Below are positions 48,288 through 59,000 of a DNA stretch of 64,000 bases, in pieces; position 1 is the first letter of the stretch, and each line of letters begins with the position of its first letter. The notes under the pieces were generated by a model that was not told the origin of the DNA, did not search any database, and saw only the letters and a program-made list of their open reading frames with translations. This DNA is from Acanthochlamys bracteata. Its lineage: Eukaryota; Streptophyta; Magnoliopsida; Pandanales; Velloziaceae. Where the stretch lies: positions 62,001 through 126,000 of the forward strand of contig CM034137.1 of the NCBI GenBank assembly GCA_019914995.1. The letters are read 5' to 3'. Made by a program: the position numbers and the translations under genes.

Positions 48288-50471
48288 ATGGAAAGCTTTC
48301 TTCTCAAGAAGAGATCACGGAGATCGTTCCGTCATGATCACAGAAGACCAACAGTGGAGATGGAGACCAAAATGAAATACGACCATTACCTCCTCAACCA
48401 GAGTACTGAAAAGTCCACTGATCATCATCAGATATCACCACCAACTTTTATGGATCAGAAGAAAAAACAACGTCAGCCCAAGGTAGCTATCCTCGGCGCA
48501 GGCGTCAGCGGGCTCGCCGCTGCCAAGGTACTCAAACGTTTCAACCCAACGGTGTTTGAAGCCACGGACTCCATCGGAGGTGTTTGGAAGCACTGCTCTT
48601 ACCGTTCGACACGTCTGCAGACCCCAAGAGCTGATTACGAATTCTCCGACTACTCTTGGAGAGACCGGAACGATCCCAGTTTCCCTACGCATACTGAGAT
48701 ACTCGAGTACTTGAACGGCTATGCCACCGAGTTTGATCTCTGGGGAAGTATCAAGCTCAACACCAAAGTTGTCGAAATTAAATTCATCGGCGATCCATCC
48801 AGAGCCGGATTCACCGAGCTTTGGGGCGGCGATGGACGACCGCTGCCTGATGAGCCCGTGTGGGAGATTGAAGCTGTCTCCGGTGACTCCCAAGAGGTGC
48901 AGGTAATATATATATATGTCAACTCGATGGATATATCATTGGAATATACAGTAATGATAATCTTAGAAATTTGATCATGAAAATTTACCTTTATGCATGT
49001 TTTGGTTTTTGTTTCAGCGGCACAAGTTCGATTTTGTGGTGATGTGCATAGGAAATATGGGGACTTGCCGAAGATGCCGGTGTTTCCATCTGGTAAAGGT
49101 GCTGAAGTTTTCAAGGGTAAGGTGATGCATGGACAGGATTACTGCAAGCTCAGTGAAGAAGAAGCTAAGCAGCTGATCAAAGGGAAGAAGGTTGTCGTCG
49201 TCGGTTACAAGAAGTCAGCGATCGATCTTGCGAAAGAGTGCGCTGAGTTTAACGAAGGTAAATGAAACGTTGATTTCTAGCTTGCTAGAAAACATAAACA
49301 GTAGTTAGTGCTGTTTTTTTTTTACATCATTAATTAGGGTTTCTTGACAGTACAAGTTTCTGCATAAAATCAACTTTTAAGTTTTAATGCAACCCTAAAC
49401 TTCTGTTGAGGTCACTAAATCTTAAAATAATTTCTATTAACTGCACTAGTTCCTTCGTTTGACACCTTAAAAAATAATAAACAGAATCTCAGCTTGCAGA
49501 ACGATGATAGATCTCAAACATTCCGACAACTTGACCTTAGAAGAATTAAATATTTGCACTATATATATAGTGTTGGCGTATACATTTGCCAACAGACGTC
49601 GTGAATTTGTTGCTAATTATTCCGTTGACTTTATCTTAATTTTAATTGTTTCTACGTACATAGGTACGAACTAATCAAGTTTTATGGAATTATTTGCATG
49701 CATGCAGGTCCTGGTGGGGAGCCGTGCACGATGGTGATCAGAACTCTGCACTGGACTGTTCCCTCCTATTCCATTTGGGGTCTCCCTTTCTTCTTGCTCT
49801 ACGCCACCAGAGCTTCTCAGTTCATGCACGAGAGACCTAACCAAGGACTTCTCAGATCACTTCTCTGTTTCTTCTCTTCACCACTGGTATCTTTATACTT
49901 TATCAATTCATGATTCTAGCTAGATGCTGTATTAAATTAGTTTTGTATTATGGGTATGTTTACATTAACAATTAAGCATCAACTGGCGTTCGTGTATAAA
50001 TATATGTAACGGAATGAATTGCAGAGGAGAGGTGTTTCCAAGTTTGTGGAGTCATATCTAGCATGGAAGCTACCGCTCGACAAGTACGGATTGATACCTA
50101 ACCATCCCTTTGTTGAAGATTACGCCTCATGCCAGATGGCAATCTTGCCGGAGGATTTCTTCGAGTTTGCCGATCAAGGCCGTATCTCGTTCGAGAAGTC
50201 ATTAAAATTTTGGTTTTATGAAGAAGGCATCGTTTTGGACGACAATAGAAAGATTGAGGCTGATGTTGTATTTCTTGCCACGGGTTTTGATGGCAAACAG
50301 AAACTGAGAACAGTGTTGCCGGAACCTTTCCGCGGCATGATTGAAGATAGCAACGGGGTCATGCCCTTGTACAGGTATTATGTTTACCTAAATTATCAAG
50401 TAGAGCTTGAAGTACCGTGTGTTATTTTGAACTTTATTCATGTACGGACAGGAGTAACAAATTAATGTAGT

Positions 50472-50532
<61 letters not shown>

Positions 50533-50931
50533 AATGTAGATATATGTACTTATTGCAGGGGCACAATTCATCCATGGATCCCAAACATGGCGTTCGTGGG
50601 TTACATCGAGAGCGTGTCGAACCTTCACACATCGGAGCTCCGCTGCAAGTGGCTGGCTCGACTTCTAGCGGGCAAGTTCTCGTTACCGAGTGTGGAGAGA
50701 ATGTTCGAGCAGACGGCGACCGAGACGGAATTGATGAAGCGGACGACAAGGTTCTATCGCCGCCACTGCATATCAACTTTCAGCATAAATCACAGCGACG
50801 AGATCTGTGAGGAGATGGGCTGGCGATCGTGGCGGAAGAACAACTGGCTTGCCGAAGCATTCAGTGCTTACAACAATCAGGATTACAAAGATGAGCACGA
50901 CGATGAAGAAGACAACAAGCAGTATGCATGA
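48288..50931 (+). pseudogene. FMO1-like flavin-containing monooxygenase, broken by a one-base frameshift
   Basis: Similar throughout to Arabidopsis FMO1, which N-hydroxylates pipecolic acid in systemic immunity. Exons: 48288-48902, 49018-49259 (approximately), 49709-49886 (approximately), 50025-50371 (approximately) and 50560-50931 (approximately). The FAD motif GAGVSG is at residues 70-75 if translation starts at 48288; Met55 (DQKKKQRQPKVAILGAG) is the family-like start. The NADPH-side VVVVGYKKSAIDLA and the C-terminal half (GTIHPWIPNMAFVGY, RFYRRHCISTFSI) are intact. In exon 2, however, FVVMCIG and KYGDLPKMPVFP lie in different frames: GGAAATATGGGG has three A where four are needed. As written, translation ends at TGA 49123-49125 after about 240 residues. 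All other sites look healthy, so the lesion is recent or an assembly error. Confidence 0.85.
50475..50530. repeat. TC microsatellite in the last FMO intron
   Basis: 28 uninterrupted TC units in the intron just before the final exon. It lies close to the acceptor of that exon and is likely to be highly length-polymorphic. Confidence 0.95.
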
Positions 50932-51613
50932 GATCTAACAAATAAAGAGAGAAGAGAATGCAATAAATTAATTAAGACTGGAATTAGGTATTATATTGTT
51001 CCATTTATTAACTAATCATTTGTTGTGAAAATGGTCAATAAAGTTTGAGCTAGGGTGAAGTGGTGCCCTAGGCCCCTAGCTAACTAGCTAGCCCGCGATT
51101 TGTATTGTATTACATAGATATAGCAGGATCGATCGATAAGAATCATAAGTGGTTAGTTTGTCGAGAAGAAGATCGATGTATATTTAATCATCAACATATA
51201 TACATAAATGTTTAATGTATCTTGTGGTTCACTATAGTGATTGCACTAGAAGCTGCATAGTGGCTTCTTGTAAGTTCATGAATGTTTGAAGGAATCTTGC
51301 TTAGTTAGTTAAACATTTCAAGCAGTTAGAATAATATGAAAGTTGTATATTTAGCTCATCAACTGTAAATTAAATTAAGCTGTGTTCAGAATATACAGCT
51401 ATCTAGCATAAAAGGGAAAGATGAAGGAAGATCTCATCCTGCCCTCGAAGAGTTCTTTACAGGTAATTATTATTAATTAGCTAGAACAGATCATATATAT
51501 AATTTATCACTTGGTAAAATCATAATATTTACAATCCTGGTCGAGTAATGGAGACTTTCGAAAGATCGATCATATAATAGTTAGCTAGATAGACAGATTT
51601 ATTTTATTTTGAG
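50932..51613. other. Convergent 3' region, FMO1-like and Gln-rich gene
   Basis: Both neighbours end here. AT-rich, no coding sequence recognised. Confidence 0.5.
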
Positions 51614-52870
51614 TTAATACCATGGCAAAGCCGCATCTAGCAAGTACTCATCATCATCATCCAAATAATATTGCTGCTCAATTGGAAAGTAGTACTCTTT
51701 TGCATTAGCTGATCCAGACAAATTATTCATCCATGTCGTCGGCACATCGATCATTTCATCTTCTGCCGCTGCTGGATACCTGTCTCCCTCTCCTGACTCT
51801 GCCTCCATGCTCTTGAGGAATTTGCACCACCACGCGGACGTAACGGTGTTCAACGTGTCACTCCACTCGATATCGTGCTGTTCTCCGATAGATCGAATCT
51901 CCGCCATGACATCATCATCCATCACCGGATATTGCAATCCAAGTCCTTTAGGCTGATCATGCACGCCCTCTGGAGCATGAAGCGAGCTACCGGACATGGG
52001 CATATTTCTAGAAGGTGAAGGGGATGATGAAACCGAATACGAATTATAAGAAGATGCCGATGTTGGAGATAGTATTGGCAGTTGATCAACTGGCTGTGGT
52101 GGTTTGGTTGCAGTACTAACTGTGTTGTTGTAGAATGCGGTCGTCTCGAGGTTGTTGAAGTCTTGGAAATTGAGATTAAGGCCCAACGGCAATTGGTTTG
52201 GTAGGGGAAGGGCACTGTTGAAGTTGTCATGATGATACAGTTGCAGCGCTGGAGCAACTGATGAAGAAGAAGACCAAGGAGTTAGAGATGGATCAGTGTG
52301 CTTGAAATTTGGTGATAATTGATGAGGGTTTTCAGCAAGGAAGTCTCTGTTGCAGCTGGCTAAGCTTGAGATGGTTGGATACATGCTAGGGAACCGGTTT
52401 GGGACAGGATCGATATTGAAAGCTTCTTGTTGCTGCTGCTGTTCAAACTGTTTTTGTTTTTCTTGGGCTTGTTTCATGGAAGCTCTATGGAACTTGAGTG
52501 CAGTAACAATCTCTCTCCTTGCCTCGGCCATGTTCAGCACCCTCTCCTGGTAAGGCCTGGAGGTATGCATCCGTCTCCGGACTTGTTTCTTCGGCTGCTG
52601 CTGCTGTTGTCCTTGTGCTTCTTGTTGTTGAGTGCCATTCTTGGTCATCTTAGCAAGATGATCAGCAGGAGCATAAGGGAGTTGATGATTACGATCAGAT
52701 AAGGTTTTTGGTTTGGAAGAGCTCAGTTGCTTGACAAGGCTTCGGATGTAGGCCCCGGAGAGGTGGCGGTCTTCAGCTGCCTCCGTGAGTATGCAAGTAC
52801 TGTTGGGTCCTTGATGATGATGATGATCCCCGGCTGCCTGATCCACCATGCCTGCGTTGCTTCTCATCAT
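51614..52870 (-). CDS. Gln/Ser-rich plant protein of unknown function
   Basis: A single 418-codon coding exon. The conserved-looking part is N-terminal: residues 36-53 ([17 protein letters not shown]) and about 94-135, a basic stretch [20 protein letters not shown] followed by [20 protein letters not shown], predicted helical. The basic run could act as a nuclear signal. Gln-rich (140-149) and Ser/Pro/Asn-rich linkers follow, then an acidic, Trp-containing C-terminus (ending [15 protein letters not shown]) that resembles an activation domain. I recognise the N-terminal blocks as shared by plant proteins labelled hydroxyproline-rich or uncharacterised, but no biochemical role is known to me. 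An acceptor (atttgcag) directly upstream of the ATG points to a leader intron. It is convergent with the FMO1-like gene. Confidence 0.85.
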   Translation of the reverse strand: MMRSNAGMVDQAAGDHHHHQGPNSTCILTEAAEDRHLSGAYIRSLVKQLSSSKPKTLSDRNHQLPYAPADHLAKMTKNGTQQQEAQGQQQQQPKKQVRRRMHTSRPYQERVLNMAEARREIVTALKFHRASMKQAQEKQKQFEQQQQQEAFNIDPVPNRFPSMYPTISSLASCNRDFLAENPHQLSPNFKHTDPSLTPWSSSSSVAPALQLYHHDNFNSALPLPNQLPLGLNLNFQDFNNLETTAFYNNTVSTATKPPQPVDQLPILSPTSASSYNSYSVSSSPSPSRNMPMSGSSLHAPEGVHDQPKGLGLQYPVMDDDVMAEIRSIGEQHDIEWSDTLNTVTSAWWCKFLKSMEAESGEGDRYPAAAEDEMIDVPTTWMNNLSGSANAKEYYFPIEQQYYLDDDDEYLLDAALPWY

Positions 52871-53616
52871 GATCTCTTACTGCAAATTAAGAGGAATATT
52901 ATTGATTTAGAAAGTACACAAACAATAGAAAACAAGACTGTTGTTGTTGTTGTCCTCCCTTCAACTTTGTTGGGGCTAGCTAGCTAGCTGTTATATTATC
53001 TATATATATATAATAAGTAATACTATACATATTAACTGGTAGCAAAGTTCAAGTACAAAACATATACACCAACCTAGGATATGATATGATCATATTAATT
53101 TATACAAATTAATTCTCTACTTTGTATTAAATGTGATGAGTAAATGTTCTAGAAAGAAGGACCTGACCCATACATGCTTGTCTTTAAGTATTAAAACTAT
53201 ATATTTATACTTGAACCCATGATTGAATAGGTAATTATAGGTTCCATCCTATTGCATGCATGCATGAACTAGCTACTACGTATATGTAGAATGTGAAATG
53301 AATTAACTGCAAGTTAAAATCAGTGCGCAAGTTGATCAGTTTGTTGAGCTGGATAAGCGTTGCATGCCTTCGTCTACGTTTTTAAGTTGAGGTTTGTATG
53401 TATGTAAAAGTTCGAGGATATAATTAAAAAAGGGGACCAAACTATATATGATTGGGATGGGGAGTCTATTATTATATCTCCATTCATGTGAATGATTCTG
53501 ACAACAACAACAACAGAAACGCAAAAGAAGAAGAAGAAGAATCTAACATTCATTATCTAATAATTACTTTCTCATCCAATCCTTTTTAATTTTTGGTAAC
53601 TCATATGTGCACACGA

Positions 53617-53654
<38 letters not shown>

Positions 53655-55269
53655 GATGTGTTTAATTAGAGAGCGATTATGAGATAGTTAATTTATATAG
53701 CTAAGGTGTATAGATCTAGCTAGCTCGATCTGAGTCATGTTCTTTACCTACCACCCCTCTTCATTAGTCAAGGATATATACTACGGCCTTCTTCAAACAG
53801 TATTGAAACGTACTACCGCTTGCCACATCTATGTAGACTCTGAATATATATATATACACACACCGTAATACATTCTACGTACTCACTGTTTACATACTCT
53901 TCTGAGATCGATAATATATATCCAGGACTAATAATCCATGTAGTGTATGTATAAAAGTCAACATTCGTCGACGTTTGCGTCATCGATCCGGTCCGGTCCT
54001 GACTCTTGACTACTTTGCCAAAGATAAACACAGCGCTAGCTACTACGTCATATGTGTGTACGCATGATTTCTCTCGTAAAATTTTTTCAGTTTTTTGGGG
54101 GGGACCAAAAGCTAGCATTGCACTAGAATCCAACATATCGAGTCACTCTCCAGCTCGATCGATCATGCATATCCTATCTCTAATCTACGTAGAATTAATT
54201 TAATAATACAGGAATCATCGTTACAAGCATATATCGAAGAAGTATAATTTTTTTTTATGGCGTTCATACCTACCAGTGCATTGATTCCGGCCTGGAAGAT
54301 AATTGGACCCGCATACGCTAAATGGGCCTCACTGATGACGACCGCACGTGCAACGTCTTCGACAAAAGTGCTATACAGGTGTAGCGATGGAGGCTGGCAC
54401 ACTCACGAGTGGGACCAAACTATAGAATTTAGGATAGTAGGCCGGGCCCATTATCTACTGAGATAGGCTTGCATGTAACAATAAAAAGCCCAAGTAAATT
54501 AATTTAATTTAATGGATTAGTTTTGGTGACGGGTGCTTACAGTACAGTTCGGGAGGTAGGTATGGATGGAATCTGCAAATAAAATTTTTAGCTCGGTCCA
54601 TTCTGTTTGTAGAGTTAATTTGGCCAGCCAGCCTAATAACGAGGTGTGATAGTGAGTAGTAGGGACCACCTTTTATTTTTTTAATTATTTGTTTTTTAAC
54701 AACGCACGATCGCATCGCATGCAACGGTAACTGAATGGTAATGATAATTCACAAGAAATTGAGAGTTGAAGAATTTTAGAGGGCTTCGCTTCGGTTCGTG
54801 TACTTTAAACAAAACTCCATATAATTATATACACTGAGATAGAGATTACAGACCATCTACCGTCTACTAATTGAAAGTACCCTACGAATATATAGATATA
54901 CGCACCCCTCTTCTTATACATGAGTATAGGTCAATATCTATGGAGAAGACCTCCGGAACTTGCCGTCATAGCGTTATGTATTCACAAGTTCGCTACACTC
55001 TACGCATGCACAAACTTAATACCAAACTACTACCCCTGGCTACCCACAAAAAACCTAACTGACTGAAGCTCCCCCTAACCAAAAAGTAAAACAAAAAATG
55101 CTCGAGCAACAATGCCATGATACAAACAATGACGACGTACAGTGGTAGTATACCTACACTCCCGCCAATAATAATTATCACAAAAAAAAAAAAAAAAAAG
55201 GAAAACAAGTGGTCAGCAGGCCGTCTTCCTCCATCAACTGTGATGTTCAAAACTTAACACCTTTACCTG
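52871..55269. other. Spacer upstream of the Gln-rich gene
   Basis: AT-rich spacer with a TA microsatellite (53620-53649), many CTAGCTAG and GATCGATC short palindromes, and an A run at about 55182-55199. Open frames near 54160-54470 have no recognisable motif and I do not call them. The right end is the 3' region of the CIP7-like gene. Confidence 0.45.
53620..53649. repeat. TA dinucleotide microsatellite
   Basis: About fifteen TA units. Confidence 0.9.
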
Positions 55270-56021
55270 TCACCTCAGCTCAGAGTCGCTTCTCTTGTTT
55301 CTGAAATTTGGGAGTGAGAAGAAAGAACAAGGCGCTGTAAAGTGACACAATAAACACCACTCTGCGTCTTTCCTCGAAACTAACCAGCACCTTATGCCAA
55401 AACAGTTGGACAATTATATTAGTACATGCCATATTCATAAAATGTCAAAAAGTGGGGATAAATGTCACTAACCTTTAAGAGCAGTTCCAGATAAATGGTC
55501 ACCTCTAAAAATTTGAAGTTTGCTGGGGGAGTGGGAATCGAGCTTTGCAGGGATGAACTGCAGAAAAGAAATTTTGGGTGCCATGGCCCGCTTAATAACC
55601 AAAACCCACATTTAGGTTTGGATCAAAGCAAAAAAATTTGAAGTAGTCAGGTCACCACGTACTGAAAGTGTTAAAACTTTTTGGTGGAACTTGGAAGAAG
55701 ATGGTAACAGAGAAAGTAACTACCACTTTGCATGATGGAAGAAGAACCAAAGTCCCATCAAAAACAGAAATTCTATATTATGAAAGCATACAAAACGATG
55801 AAAGGGGTACAAGAACAATCTATAAAGACTTGCTAGTTGCTATTACCTTTATCCTGGAACGAGCCATTCTCATTGAAGACATCACTACTCGAACGTTCAT
55901 AGCCCATCCTGGATATGCGGAAATCATCTGATGCCGAACTACTACATCATTCCCCCTATCCTGTATATCATCATCGCCTTCCGAAGCTGTTGAGCCCAAT
56001 ACACAATCTGTAACAAGACTC
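55270..56021 (-). pseudogene. Decaying former C-terminal coding region of the CIP7-like gene
   Basis: Downstream of the stop at 56022, residues typical of the C-terminus of this family are still readable, but in changing frames. After KFG, an extra G in GGGG (56042-56045) moves [13 protein letters not shown] and ASEGDDDIQDRGND out of frame. The frame returns near 55941-55946 for SDDFRISRMGY and NENGSFQDK (exon end 55847). The next exon (55557-55473) has SSLQSSIPTPPANFK and GDHLSGTALK in two frames, split at a run of five T (55507-55511). The last exon (55334-55270) encodes APCSFFSLPNFRNKRSDSE and a natural TGA. At least three shifts cluster here, against none in the preceding 1315 codons. Confidence 0.75.
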
Positions 56022-59000
56022 TCAGGACCCCTGCCTTTTCTCCCCAAATTTCAGCAGTCTCTTAAAACCTTTCGGAAACTCTTTACGTGACTGCTGAGAA
56101 GTATTTGCTGCAAATACAGGTACCTGAGCAGTACCCCAATTTTTCCTCATTCTAGCAGCATCAATATCCATTATTTGGTCCAGCGGATGAGAGTTAAAAC
56201 ATGGTGCCAGACTGGCTGAAGGTGAATCTACAAATGCATCATATGAAAATAAACCATTTATATGTGACTTCCAATATCCTCGGCTCTGCTTAGATGATTC
56301 ATGTCCATTTACGATGGAGCCATAAAACTCAGAGGTGGCATCATCTGTGCCACAAAACGGAGAGCACACAATTTCTGGATCCAGTTCGCCTGAAGTATCT
56401 GTTTCTTGACTCAACCTCAGCTCTATGCTGTCTGATTCAGCAAGAAACTCTGTAATATTAAGATTTCCTTCAACAGATGCCCTGTCAGAGATACTTCCAT
56501 CTCTATCCATGTCCAGTAGTGAGTTTTCCAGCAATCCTTCTGACTCAATTTCATCCTTAGGAGTGCTCATATTCGCAGAGGCTTTTGATTTTGCAGCTAA
56601 GCCAGTTCCATTCCTAATGAAGGGCTGTTTTTCACCAACCTTCTGCACATTGCTAAGTGTTCCTTGCTTACTTTCTTCCTTCAGAGTGAAAGAGGATATC
56701 ATATTGGGAGAATCAGGATTTAGGGGAGAAAGTTCCTTTAATTCACCCAGGTCAGCGGAGCTTTTTCTCATGGATTCTGCCCTCGTCCGTGGCTTGTCCA
56801 CAATTGTAATTTTCATTTCCTCAATGCTGCTTCTGCTTTGAGAAAAGGTTCGCATCTGAGCCCGACTTGCTGTTTTGCTACCTCCTATTGGCGGTTTAGT
56901 GTTCTCCTTCCGCAAGTCACAAATGTTAGGAACAGATTTTGCTAGTGGATTTTCTGACTGAGCCCTCCTCCTTGTTGTACCAGAAGAAGCAGTCTTTACG
57001 GTAGGCCGAGATATTGGTGCTGGTGAAATGTCTGAAGTAGAGGAAGGCAGATTTTTACTAGATATGGGCTTCCTGGAGTTGCAACTTCTAGAAGAACCAT
57101 CACTACATTGCGCTTCACTGAGTGATTTATCTTCGCAGTAGCAAACCTGTTCTGATACTTCTTTGATATCTTCCTCCTGAGGTAGGGAAGCCTCTATTTT
57201 CTGCTGCCAAAAGGTGAACAAGTCGAACTAGAAATGATGATCTGAAAATTAGAAAGTAATTATAATTTTAAGTTAAAGTGCTTATTTGGAATGCCAGAAA
57301 TTAAACTCTAAAGCGTATGAAATATATTGGATACAACACAGCAGAAGACAGCTTGATTCAAGAACCATGGGCATCATCAGAAATGCTGTTATTTTTCTTC
57401 AGAATCACAATTACTATGTTTAAACATAACAAATGAATCATTTCCATTCTAGCCTGAGCATAGCTAACTGAAGAGCGTAACGAGTATGAGAACACTAACC
57501 TGGCTTGGGATTTTAGTTGCAGAAACATGATAAACCCTTAGCTTCTCTGGACGACGACGAGGATTCGTCAAATTTCTTTCTTCTGGGGATGCTGCAAATT
57601 TGGCCTTCATCTCAGAATGACTGCGTTCTAGGCTGTCATGCATCAACTTCATATTTGCTTCCTTCTGCGTTCTTTTAAATCCCCACTCTTCCTTCAGCTT
57701 AGCATCACGTTTCTGCATATATCTTTCATAGTATATTCCTCTCTTTTCCTCAGATGAATTAGCAAGCATATTTGTGCTATATATATACTCTGAGTTGTCA
57801 ACCATCTTCGGCAACAAACTAGAGTCAAGTTCCATTACATGACCGAAAATGCCCCCCATTTTGTTTCCCTCCAGCAACATGTTAGGAAGGGACTCTGCAG
57901 GTTTCTTTTCCACCCTAACTAAATGACCAATTTGGCTTTCTTGAGGCTTGCTTCTGCACGAAGGAGCCATTTGATCACCATTAACCCTAAGCTTATGAGC
58001 AGCAAAAAGCTTTTCCAGTTCATCAGCTTTCATCTGCAATTTATCATTTAGTTGCTGACTTCCTTTAGAGGGTTTTGCCGTGTCAGCCTGATCCAAGGAA
58101 GAGCTGGAAAGTGAATGTGACATCTCCATTCCTTCTTTAGCCTTCCTACCAGCTGACAAAGTGCTTCCAGGAACAGGCACTGCACCAGCGCTCCTCCTGT
58201 GAAGAGAATCAGTATCGGAAGCATCAGAATTATGTCTGTGAAGTTTTGCTGCTTGAAGTGCATATCGTTCTTTCTCTTCCACTTCCACCAAAGACGAAAC
58301 TGACTGTTTCTTTCCCACTTCCTCCGTGCTTCCTACAGAAGTTCTTCTTTGATGCTGAGAGAGACCAACACCACGCATTTTACCCTCAATATTTACAGAG
58401 GAGGATTTCAATTGAAAACAGAAATCTTGCTGGCCTTGAGGTTCCATGAAAGTTTCATCCATCTTCCCTAAAGATGTACTCGGTTTGGTAGCCAAAGTTG
58501 GTCGCTCCTTCACTACAGTATCACCTCCATTACACAAGCTTTTTGGCTGGAATGACAAAACTCTTTTCTTCTGTTGTTCTGTTTGCTCCGTAAATGAGGA
58601 ATCAGTCCTTTCAGCGACTTTAGAAGCATTATAGCCTTTCTCTCGAAGAAAATCCTGCAGGCTTGCTTTACAATGGTCATCCAATTCCTCTGGCTCATTA
58701 GAGTCCACAAAGGTGTTTTTAGAGGAAGCAGCAATATTATTGGCTAGGTAAGTTTGATGTTCCCTTTCTGATGTGGTACTCGTGTTCCCTTTCTCCAACG
58801 GCACTGATTTTGACTGTATCATAGAATTTGTGTCATCCTCTTTCAATAGTTGTAGACTACTCTGACCTCTATTTGTGCAAAATGCTCCTTCAGATTGGAA
58901 AGAAAACAAAGAAGATGTGGGTGAGGTATTGTCTGAGAGTGAAGCACCGATGTTTTTCATGCTACCAACCTCTTTCTCGTCGGTCTTATGTCCAGATCGT

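Noticed and set aside
54163-54466. Open frames on both strands in the spacer, 69-79 codons
   Set aside because: No family resemblance and no start context or splice evidence; moderately GC-rich but otherwise unsupported.
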